64,000 nucleotides of DNA. Source: Dillenia suffruticosa. Taxonomy: Eukaryota > Streptophyta > Magnoliopsida > Dilleniales > Dilleniaceae. Under the pieces are notes generated by a model. It had not been told where the DNA came from and searched no databases. It saw only the letters and a program-made list of their open reading frames with translations. Shown piece by piece: positions 51,151-60,596 of the stretch. Position 1 is the first letter of the stretch. Every line of letters begins with the position of its first letter. Both the position numbers and the translations under genes were made by a program. Location: assembly GCA_033439265.1 (NCBI GenBank), contig JAVTVX010000013.1:24696000-24759999 (forward strand), in the 5' to 3' direction.

Positions 51151-51666
51151 TTACGGCGGTGACAGCTCAGACCCCAAAGATTTGCTTTTCAGTGCCATGT
51201 AGGCTTCACTAATCCAGTTTAAGACCGAGTTGGATGTGTTCTTAGCCACCAATACAAGGAAGATGTATGCGATTTCAAGGTCAAGGGCAGCTGGTTGGAG
51301 AGAGATGCACCATTTATGCTGGAAGCTCTTCGACTGTGATTGCCCAAGTAAGTTGAGCACCCCATTCACATGAACTTCATATGCAAGATTAATGTCTTTG
51401 CAGATGCCATTCTCTATTGATCATACCAACATATTAAGTACATATACTTTTTCTTTACTAGGTTTTCGAGTTTACACGTGTATCATGTCATTTAATCTCA
51501 TTTCCGTCGATTAATGTATTTGCAGATGCATAAGAAGCACAATGTTCAAAGCATTGTGCTTGGGAAAGACCATTTTGCGGTGACTGTCTATCCATATGTG
51601 GATTATGCCTTTATGGTTGCTTTTGTTGTGATTCTGGAGGAGATCAACGAGGGCAGAGATGATTAA
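51151..51666 (+). pseudogene. LOR-like: LURP-one-related (LOR, Tubby-like fold) pseudogene
   Basis: Two remaining exons of a LURP1-related protein, a plant family with a Tubby-C-like beta barrel linked to pathogen response. Exon 51151-51347 encodes GGDSSDPKDLLFSA, a TAG stop, FKTELDVFLATNT, then (after a frameshift) DVCDFKVKGSWLERD, and (after another) CTIYAGSSSTVIAQ. Exon 51526-51666 is intact: MHKKHNVQSIVLGKDHFAVT, then VYPYVDYAFMVAFVVILEEI and a TAA stop. The intron has normal GTAAG and TTTGCAG sites. The N-terminal half is missing. Confidence 0.88.
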
Positions 51667-52759
51667 GGTGGAGTGAATTTTCTTCTTATTATCGAGTGTA
51701 GCAAAGTCCATATATATACATATATATATATATCTGACATGTTTTCTTGTGTTAGCTCTAATGTTTTACATAATTGATTTACCAAAATTCTGCTTGGATT
51801 TGGGTTTTTGTGAAGAATGTGCCAACAAGACACCCGGAACAGTGAGCGAGTCTGAATCTGTGGTCCATGTTCCCAGAAGCTCTCAACGATTTTCCCTAGG
51901 CCCCATTTTTTTTTTTCATACCTTGCCCTAGTTCCTCAAACAAATCAGTGAACACCAAAACAGTTTTAACAACAATTGCAAAGAACGAGAGAGAGAGAGG
52001 GGGAGTGTCAAAATTTTCAACCAATGGAAATGTATGAATCAGACAAACCAAGGCGTCTTTCCCCCCAACATTCAATAATTCAGAGACCCTAACAAGAAAC
52101 CCTAATAAACAATGCGTGGATTATGATGAAGGAAAAGGAAGAACAAAAATACCTGCACCGCGGATTTATCTTTTCCTGCTCACGAGGTAGAGACCGGCGT
52201 CTCCTTGTGAGGGGGATCTGAAGGAGAGATGGAGACGATCAAGAACCGAGATCAAGAACAGGATTTATCAAAAACACACACAACATTGAATCAGTTGGGT
52301 CGGCTTCCATATTGGCTCAATTTTTGGCTTCCAAATTAAGATTCCAATTTTTAATTCTTTGAATTCGAGTTTCCTGTGAATTCAGGCTAAAGATAACCAT
52401 TGCATTTGGTTTGAAAGGGAAATCATTGTTGATAACCATATAGATTAGCAAACTGGGAATATTCTAAATTCAAAGCATTAAAAAATCTTTTAGGGAGGGC
52501 ACAAAATATGGGAAAAATTAATCCCAAACAATACCAGTCCATAAAAGAGAGCAAATTAGACAAAAATTATTCTCCACATTCTTCCTTTCATTTTCCTCCC
52601 ATTTTCTTTCCATCCAATTTCTCCTATTTTAAAAACCAAGTAGAGAAAACAACTCTCCCTTGCTTTTTTTTTCCCAGTCATTTTCTATCTTTTAATAATT
52701 TGTTCCCAAAATTGTCTGCAACTGTGTCATCGTAATTTATAACCATGAAAGGCAAAGTT
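51667..52759. other. Intergenic between LOR and eIF2-beta pseudogenes
   Basis: No coding exon supported. A TA run lies near 51716-51733 and the rest is ordinary AT-rich sequence. The last exon expected for eIF2-beta copy A (the second half of its zinc-binding domain) was looked for here and not found. Confidence 0.5.
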
Positions 52760-53025
52760 ACTTTCGAAAAAGAATGTGACCACCTGTATTTCTCTACTAT
52801 AGCTTAGTTCATACCTGCTCGCATCTGAGAAAGAAGAGCCGATTCTCCCTTGTCAGAATGGTATCTGGACTCTTGCAGCCATTGCATATTAAGTATTCAT
52901 CTGCAAAAACAAAATTATAAACAGTACAAGGGATATATCATTGTTCATCAATCTCGAGTTTAAAATCTCGGTTTCGGCATCATAATGTTATTAGGTTCAA
53001 GTAAGTGACCATTGATAAAGTAAAA

Positions 53026-53703
53026 GAAATCTGTGGGATCCCGATTACCAGAAGAAACAATGCCAAGGACTTCCATCTATTGGAAGGAATCCAGTAATGG
53101 TAAGTTCACTGTGAGCAGTGCCTATAGATCCCTTCACTCTAGCCTTGCCTCTTCGTCTCAGGGAGGGGAGAAGTGGTGCTGGATTTGGAAGGCCAAGATC
53201 CCTAAAAGTGTCAAGTTCTTCATCAGGACCGCGAGGTTGGAAAAATGTCTAACCAACATGGAAAGGAAGAGAGGCTTTACTGATGATGACCTATGCCCAC
53301 AATACGAAGAATGCACTGAAAGTCTGCTCCATGCTCTCCGAGACTGCCGTGAGTCAAAGATCATTTGGAGAGACCTTTGGAAGATATAGCTGTTGTTAAT
53401 GGTTTCTGGGAGGAGAACCTTAGCAACTGGTTAAGAAAAGGTATGGAGACCAAGCCAAAGCCATCTCAAACATGTGACTGGGCCTCTTTCCCTGCTATCA
53501 TATGGTCTCCTTGGAAGAGGAGGTGTAGGCTGGCTATGGAGAACAGAAGGCAAGACATCTGTTCTCTAAAGTCTGAGATCCTCAAGTTGAGCAGAGACTG
53601 GGAATCTGCCTTCAACAACAGCAGGAGGCCCAAAGACAAGACCAACTTGTGGGTGAAATGACTTCCCCCTGCCGCAGGAAAAATCAAACTCAACTCCGAT
53701 GGT
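53026..53703 (+). mobile_element. LINE relic (zf-RVT region) inside eIF2-beta copy A
   Basis: Frames encode SIYWKESSNGKFTVSSAYRS, KAKIPKSVKFFIRTARLEKC and ESLLHALRDCRESKIIW, the zinc-finger region downstream of a LINE reverse transcriptase, plus weak linker sequence ending KLNSDG, the start of an RNase H domain. It is absent from the matching place in copy B (near 60.85-60.95 kb), so it entered after the duplication and replaced about 100 bp. Confidence 0.8.
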
Positions 53704-54389
53704 GTAATTTTATAAGTTAGAAGTTTGGTTAAATCTTAGTATCTTGCTCCTGTTCACGGAATATTTTTAAATAACCTCTACAGGGCAATCTAAAAGATCT
53801 CAATTCTCGATGATATGACTATAACATGGGAACCAAAACACAGACTTCTGAGGATTTCATGGTGTTAGAAGGAATTTTTTTTTTGGGGGGGGGGTCTTCC
53901 ATGTCATAAGGGGATCAAAATGGTGAATTATGGAATCTTTGTTCTGCCCTGTATTTTGCCACGAAAAAACGAACATCTCAGCTCCACCTTAATGTGACAT
54001 TCTTTGATTGGGAAGCGGCGTCAGATAAGATTCTAACTCCAGAATAAATTGATGCTCTTCTTGTGAAGATGATCTAGAACCAGTAGACTTAAGGTTACAA
54101 TGCTTGCAAGGAATAAGGTTGGGGGGCTTTCCCCCCTTCTCCGCTGGTGCTTTCTATCCATTAGGTGCTTACAAGAGATCTGTATCTAGATCAACAAGCA
54201 TGAAGAAAAGTGTAAAGCGTAAATATGAAGAAAAAGATCTTTTTGTCTGAGACCCTTTGCAATTCTTTGGTTATCTTAGAGAATTTTGAAAATTTTTAGG
54301 AGCCCAAAAAACCTCTCCTCTTGTCCAGATATATGGTTTAAAACTTCTTTATTTTAGGTTTGCTGAACTCAGCTATCCAACCTGTAGCA

Positions 54390-54776
54390 TGTAACAACAG
54401 CAAGTGGAATGTAACGGCTAGTAGGAGTGGACTACAAGGACGTTAGTAGAAGGTAGTTAGCTGCAACCGAATCAGTTGGGTAGTTAGGTAGAGAGTATTG
54501 TACATTGTAATAATAAAAAGGTGTAACAACTGAGAAAGAGGGCAGTGAATGAGTTTTCTTGTCTGACATTCTTCTTCTTCTTCTTCTTCTTCTTCTTCTT
54601 CTTCTCTTACTTCTGCAGATTGCTACTCTTGCATTCTACCATATTGCACTCAACATTTACATCATTCTTCATCAATATTGTAACTAGGTGTCTCGTGATA
54701 GTTCACAAATCTCAGTACAGTTAGTTGAGTGTCTGCAAACCAACATTCATTCTTATTCTTGAACCAATTCATAACA
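54390..54776 (+). repeat. 5' LTR of the gypsy element
   Basis: 387 bp, starts TGTAACAACA and ends ATTCATAACA (TG...CA). Contains a TTC microsatellite at about 54568-54605 that differs in length and purity from the 3' LTR. Confidence 0.93.
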
Positions 54777-54780
54777 AAAT

Positions 54781-54792
54781 TGGTATCAGAGC
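54781..54792 (+). other. Primer-binding site (initiator tRNA-Met)
   Basis: TGGTATCAGAGC lies four bases after the 5' LTR, the standard complement of the 3' end of plant initiator methionine tRNA used to prime minus-strand synthesis. Confidence 0.93.
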
Positions 54793-54819
54793 GGTCCTTC
54801 CTCGACAGAATCATAACCA

Positions 54820-56215
54820 TGGCTGAAGGAAGATTTAAAGCAATAGAAGAACAGCTAAAGAAACAAGACACAAAGATATAAGAAACTCAAGCTGAGTTAC
54901 AGCGAAAGATGGAAGCACAATCCCAGTGTTTGGAAGCGAAAATTGAGGCTTTTGCTATCGACATGGACAAGGAGTTCAATGCTATTATGCACATGATGAA
55001 TAAAGATAAGGAGGAAGACTCAGAAGCAAAGCGAATGATCAAGACTCCAATACTTCCAACTCCCACTGAAGGAAGATACGGATGTGAATCAGGAACATCC
55101 CTATTAAAAAAAGAGACCAATGGGAAATTACCATTGCCGAATCCACCAAAGGTTGATCTTCTAATGTTCAATGGAGACAATCCTCGAATATGGTTAAGGA
55201 ATTGTCTCAAATTCTTTAAAGCATACCAGATACCAAACTGCAATTGGGTGGACATAGTAGAAATGTATTTGGATGGAAGGGCCGAAATATGGTTCCAAGG
55301 GGTGACGACAGCAAGGAAAGAAGTGACTTGGGAGGATTTCTTTCAACTTCTTTGTCAAAGATTTTGAGGAGAAAGGCGTTCAAGATATTGTGGAAGAATT
55401 CAATAAGTTCTACCAACAAGGTTCAATGGCAGAATACCAGAAGAAGTTCGAAGAAATGTGGTCTCTCATGCTCTAGGTAAAACCCAAACTAACTGAAACT
55501 TACTTTGTATCTAGTTTTATTAGGGGGGTTAAGAAAGAAATTAACTTGTATTGAGGATGTTCAAACCAAGAACTTTGCTGCAAGCTTTTGAAATTGCCTC
55601 CCTACAAGAACAGTCCCCGGTCCCTAGAACTAACCAAATAGAAGAAAATTGGAGTGAGTAGGAATTGGGATGTTGATGAAGAAACAAGGAGTAAGAACAC
55701 AATAATCTCCAACACTAGTGGTAGAATTCCCCGAATATCTCCACAGTATATACATTATCGCATAACTAATAACCTCTGCTTTAAATGCGGGGAGAAGTAT
55801 GCTCCTAGCCACCAATGCAAACTTAAACACTTAAATGTAATCATTGCAGCAGAGGAAGAAAATGAAATGATAAGTGATGAAGTGAAGAAGCAGGGAGAGA
55901 AGAATGGGGAAACCTTTGATGTATCCCTATGTGCTTTCTCTAACTCCTTAGAAAGGAAAATTATAGCTCTTCCAGGGATGTTGAGAGGGGTAATAGTCTC
56001 CATACTCATAGATACGAGGAGCTCGAATAGTTTCATCAATCAAACAGTAGTAGGAAGACTAGAAATGGACATAGAGAAAGATGAGCTCTTGCATGCAGTG
56101 TTCGCAGATGGTAGTAGAGTGAGCAGCAACACCAAAATCAAGGGAGTAAAGTGGAGCATACAAGGATATCACATCTCTTTTGACTTAAAGGTTTTATCCT
56201 TAGGGGAATGAGATA
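54820..56215 (+). pseudogene. gag and protease region of the gypsy element
   Basis: The first frame begins MAEGRFKAIEEQLKKQD, is stopped by TAA after DTKI, and continues with coiled-coil-like sequence and the gag core (FNGDNPRIWLRNCLKFFKAY, AEIWFQGVTTARKEVTW) to a stop at 55365. After a frameshift there is a zinc knuckle CFKCGEKYAPSHQC (about 55780-55820) and an aspartic-protease motif SILIDTRSSNSF (about 56000). There the catalytic D-T/S-G has become DTR, so the protease would be inactive even without the stops. Confidence 0.85.
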
Positions 56216-56599
56216 TAATACTTGGAGTGGATTGGATGTACAACTTTAGTCTCTTAACATTTGATTTCAGAATGTGCAAGTTAAGCTGACTGGTGAAGAA
56301 TGTGAAATGGTGTTAGTAGGGATGGTCAAGGATCCTAAAATGAGGCTAATCCGTGGAAAGACACCAAGGAATTCAGAACACAACAATTTCAAAGCTATAA
56401 CATCATTAATATGTCTGCAGAAAGCCATCAAAACACATTGCACCAATCTATCTCTAATCTTCTGCAGCAGTTCAGTGATGTCTTCTCTGAACCTACTTCA
56501 CTACCACCTGAAAGGTCTCATGACCACTCAATACCTTTTAAACCTGGAGCCTAACCCTTCAAACTATACCGTTATAGATATCCACATTCTCAGAAAACT

Positions 56600-57790
56600 G
56601 AGATAGAAAAACAGGTGCAAGAGATGCTTAGTCAAGGTATTGTTAGTCACAGCAATAGCCTTTTTGCTTCCTCAGTCTTATTGGTGAAAAAGAAGGATAA
56701 TTCCGGGAGGTTTTGCGTGAATTATAGGTAGCTTAACAACATCAAAATTAAAAACAAGTATCCTATCCCTAACATTGATGAGTTGTTAGATGAATTCCAT
56801 GGGTCAAAACTATTTTCTAATACTGATCTCAGAGCTGGATATCACCAGATTAGGGTCAGGCCTAAAGATGTAACAAGACAGCATTTTAGACTTATCATGG
56901 ACATTTTGAGTTATTGGTGATGCCATTTGGCCTTACAAATACTCCTGCAACTTTCCAATCATTGATAAACCAAATATTTCAACAATACCTTAGGAAATTT
57001 GTGCTGGTTTTGTTTGATGACATTCTAATCTATAGTTCTGATCTGCACTCTCATCTACATCATCTGAAGGTGGTCCTCCTAACTCTAAGACAACATCAAT
57101 TGTATGCTAAACTATCTAAGTATTCTTTTGGTCAATCCCAAGTAGAGTATCTAGGCCACATTGTAACAGATTCAGGAGTGATGATGGACTCGTAGAAGAT
57201 TGACTGTATTATGGCTTGGCCTATTCCAACCTCTGTCAAAGTTCTACGAGGCTTCTTCGGCTTAACAAGTTATTATAGAAGATTTATCAAGGACTATGGA
57301 ATCCTAGCAAAGCCTCTCAATGACCTTCTGAGGAAAGATAATTTTAGATGGAATGAAGAAGCTGATCAAGCATTTCAGCAACTCAAATCAGCTATGCGTT
57401 CAGCATCTGTTATGAGGTTGCCAGACTTCTCTAAGCCTTTTGTATCGGAAACTAATGTGTGTGCTAAAGGTTGGGGAGCTGTGCTGATGCAATAAGGACA
57501 ACCCATTGCTTATCAAAGTAAAGCTCTGGGGATTAAGAGTCAGGGATTGTCCATATATGAAAAGGAATTAATGGTTGTTGTCATGACTATCACAAAATGG
57601 AAGCATTATTTGTTGGGCTACCATTTTGTTACAAGACAAACCATCAAAGTCTGAAATATCTTTTGGAGCAAAAGCTTACAAATTCCTTACAGCATAAATG
57701 GCTTACTAAACTTCTAGGATTGGATTATGAAATCCAATATAAGAAGGGGTTGGAGAACAGAGCTGCGATGCTTTGTCAAGGAAGGAATTG
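56600..57790 (+). pseudogene. Reverse transcriptase and RNase H region of the gypsy element
   Basis: Recognisable blocks include SSVLLVKKKDNSGRFCVNYR (then TAG), NTDLRAGYHQIRVRPKDV, MPFGLTNTPATFQSLINQIF and the catalytic LVLFDDILIYS. RNase H begins near WGAVLMQ (followed by TAA) and continues to KWLTKLLGLDYEIQYKKG. At least four stops and one frameshift (about 56910) break it. Confidence 0.9.
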
Positions 57791-58019
57791 TTTGTAGAAG
57801 AGTAGCAAGAAGAATCACTGATGGCTACTTCTTTGGTTAGGCCTCAATGGATAGAGTAGATAATTCAAAGCTATGAAGGAGATGAAGCTTGTCGACCTTG
57901 ATAGCACAACTAATACTTGAGCCAGGGAACAATTCAGAATATATACTATAGAAAGGAGTTCTTAAATTTAAAAAGAAGTTATATGTGGGGGAAGGAAACT
58001 CAATTAAGGACCAAAATAA

Positions 58020-59090
58020 TAGAGCAGATGCATAACTCTGCTATGGGTGATCATTTAGGATAGAGTAGGACTTTGCGGAGGATCAAGTCTACATTCTTTT
58101 GGTCTTCCATGAGAGCAGATGTCACCAAGTATGTTAAGGAGTGTGATACCTATCAAAGAAATAAGCATGAGCATGTGGCTTATCCAAGACTGCTTCAACC
58201 ACTATCTATACCTTCACAAGCATAGGCTCAAATTAGCATGGACTTCATTGAGGGTCTGCCTGAGTCTCAAGGGTATGATACTATCTTGGTAGTCATAAAT
58301 AAACTTACCAAATTTGGTCACTTCATAGCACTGCAACATCTTTACACTGTCGTGAAGGTAGTTAAGTTACATGGTCTTCCAGAAGCTATCTCTAATCGAG
58401 ACAAAGTGTTTACTACCTTGTTTTGGCAAGAACTATTTAGATTGGTTGATACTCAATTGAAGTTAAGTAGTACCTACCATCTCCAAACAGATGGACAAAG
58501 TGAGAGACTCAACCAATGTCTTGAATGCTACTTGAGATGTATGATTTCTGATAGGCCGTAACAATGGTATCACTGGTCAAGCTTGGCAGAATGGTGGTAC
58601 AATACCAGTTATCATTCAAGCATATAGATGACTCAATTCGAAACCTTATATGATTGTCAACCTAAATCCATTCCAATGGGTACTTAAAGACTACTACTCC
58701 AGCTGCAGAGAACTTTGTTTAGAATAGGCAGGCAATGCTACAGATTTTGTATGATCATTTAACTAATACTCAGAACAAGATGAAAGTCTCAGCAGATAAG
58801 AATAGAACTGAAAGGGAGTTTCAAATAGGAGACCTAGTTTACATTAAATTACAGTCCTATGAGCAGCAATCAGTTGAATTGCGGAAACAACTTAAGTTGT
58901 CTTCCAAATATTATGGGTCCTTTCCGGTTATAGCAAGGGTAGGACAAGTAGCTTACAAGCTACAGTTATCTCCTAATCCAAAGTACACCTAGTGTTTCAT
59001 GTCTCATTGATCAAGAAGATTGGTGCTACTAGAAACTTGATGCCTCATCTGCCTACCGTGGGAGCTGATGGGCAGGCTTTAGTTAAGCAT
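58020..59090 (+). pseudogene. Integrase region of the gypsy element
   Basis: Contains the HHCC zinc region (MGDHLG...STFFWSSMRADVTKYVKECD), the core MDFIEGLPESQGYDTILVVI and LSSTYHLQTDGQSERLNQCL, and a C-terminal segment FQIGDLVYIKLQSYEQ with FHVSLIKKIG. No chromodomain is visible. Stops and a deletion inside the core inactivate it. Confidence 0.88.
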
Positions 59091-59248
59091 AGGCAGTTTT
59101 GAAAAAAAGAGTGATATTGAGGAACAACATACCACTCAATCATTGGCTTATCAAATGGGTGAATTTGAGTTCGGAGGAGTTAACTTGAGAAGATATGAGC
59201 TTTATCAGATCTCAATTTCCAGACTTTAGTCCTTGAGGTCAAGGAGTT

Positions 59249-59264
59249 TAAAGGGAGGGAGAAA
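59249..59264 (+). other. Polypurine tract
   Basis: AAAGGGAGGGAGAAAT directly precedes the 3' LTR and fits the plus-strand primer of LTR elements. Confidence 0.85.
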
Positions 59265-59265
59265 T

Positions 59266-59694
59266 TGTAACAACAACAAGTGGAATGTAACGGCTAGTAG
59301 GAGTGGAATGCAAGGAAGTTAGTAGAAGGTAGTTAGCTGCAACCGAATCAGTTGGGTAGTTAGGTAGTTAAGAGTATTGTACATTGTAATAAAAATGTGT
59401 AACAACCGAGAACGAGGGCAATGAATGAGTATTCTTGTCTGACATTCTAGTTCTTGTTCTTGTTCTTGTTGTTGTTCTTCTTCTCTGTGGTTCTTTCCGT
59501 TCTCCTTCTATGGTTCTTTTCTTCTTCTTCTCTTACTTCTGCAGATTGCTACTCTTGCATTCTGCCATACTGCACTCAACATTTACATCATTCTTCATCA
59601 ATATTGTAAGTAGGTGTCTCGTGATAGTTCACAGATCTCAGTACAGTTAGTTGAGTGTCTGCATTCATTCTCATTCTTGAACCAATTCATAACA
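59266..59694 (+). repeat. 3' LTR of the gypsy element
   Basis: 429 bp, same TGTAACAACA start and ATTCATAACA end as the 5' LTR. It has a longer, interrupted pyrimidine-rich middle and lacks a short block (CAAACCAACA) near the end. Confidence 0.93.
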
Positions 59695-60419
59695 TAGGAC
59701 TTGCCAGCCCACTTAGCGGGCTTGGGCTCCCTTATCAAGTGGTCTGAGAATATTAGGACTAAGCTCTGGATTTTACTCTGTGGTCAAACCAGTCCACCCC
59801 CAAAATAATGGTGGCCTATTGAGGCCAGTTCTATTGAGGCTGGGAAACGAGATTCTGAAGCCCAACACTCCCAGCCCCATGCACCCCTCTTGTCTAGTTT
59901 TGTCTCAGTTTTTCTAGATAAAAGAAAGATACATATCTTTTCTTTCCTCTCGTTCCAATATTTACCAATTTGAAAATAAGTTTTCCAAGTTGGTCAGCTC
60001 AATATTTGTAACCAGTTGATAACACTACAGGAAGAGGTTCTTACTGACGTATCTTCGCAAGATCCCTTCAAAGTTTTTAGGAGCAAATTGACCCTTTACA
60101 ACCTAGCGCTGTTGCCCACAAAGAGATCCTCTAGTTCCCATCTCAGCCAGCAAGAAAGCCATAACATGATCAGGCTCTCGATGCATCCTGAAAACAAAAG
60201 CACAAACTGCAGTCAGATCATTTTCCACTATCCCAGTGATAATTTTCTAAACAGAGAAGTCATCCATCAATGCATTAGACAAGATTATTTAATGGAAGTG
60301 GGTAAAAAATGTAAACAAGTTTAATTTTTTGTTGAATCAGTTAAAAGTCTGCATGATAAATTTTCTATTTTCTCTGTTAAATTATCCATGGAATCATCAA
60401 TGGGGTCTTGGACCACAGG

Positions 60420-60474
60420 CTTCTTCTCTTCTTCTTCTTCTTCTTCTTCTTCTTCTTCTTCTTCTTCTTCTTCC
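60420..60474. repeat. (TTC)n microsatellite: expanded Lys-coding tract of eIF2-beta copy A
   Basis: About 17-18 TTC triplets (AAG on the coding minus strand) within the poly-lysine block of the N-terminal exon. Copy B has about nine triplets at 62451-62476. Confidence 0.93.
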
Positions 60475-60596
60475 TGGTCGGGTCAAATGGAGCAAGCTGC
60501 AAGAAAAAGCCCATAAAAAAAAAAAAATTAAAGCAAAAGCCAAACAGATTAGCATTCTCACAAATCCCAAATCGTTTTCTGCAACTCACAGTCCTA

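Larger units (their letters stand above)
54390..59694 (+). mobile_element. Degenerate Ty3/gypsy LTR retrotransposon, full length (5.3 kb)
   Basis: Both LTRs, primer-binding site, gag, protease, reverse transcriptase, RNase H, integrase and polypurine tract are present in gypsy order (integrase after RNase H). The 5-bp target duplication is TAGCA (54385-54389) and TAGGA (59695-59699), one base apart. Copy B of the surrounding duplication has the empty site as ...CATGTAGGACTTGCC near 61725-61740. Frameshifts and stops occur in every domain, and the LTRs differ in length and by many substitutions, so it is long inactive. Confidence 0.95.
52760..60590 (-). pseudogene. eIF2B-beta-like (EIF2 subunit beta): eIF2-beta pseudogene, copy A (interrupted by LINE and gypsy)
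   Basis: eIF2-beta is a subunit of the factor that delivers initiator tRNA to the ribosome. Three exons remain. The N-terminal one (about 60354-60496) encodes LAPFDPT, then a long Lys run and a frameshift before the conserved VVQDP region. The second, 60045-60187, has MHREPDHVMAFLLAEMG, an in-frame TAG inside QQRLVVKG, and FAPKNFEGILRRYV. The third, 52815-52900, has [20 protein letters not shown] and the first Cys pair of the zinc ribbon. The central exons and the last exon are missing, and the donor of the first exon changed from GT to GC. Introns are retained, so it arose by DNA duplication, not retrocopying. The intron between the last two exons holds a LINE fragment and the LTR element. 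Confidence 0.9.

Noticed and set aside
55755..56039. Minus-strand frames within the gypsy element, also at 54887-55255
   Set aside because: Antisense to recognisable gag and zinc-knuckle sequence.
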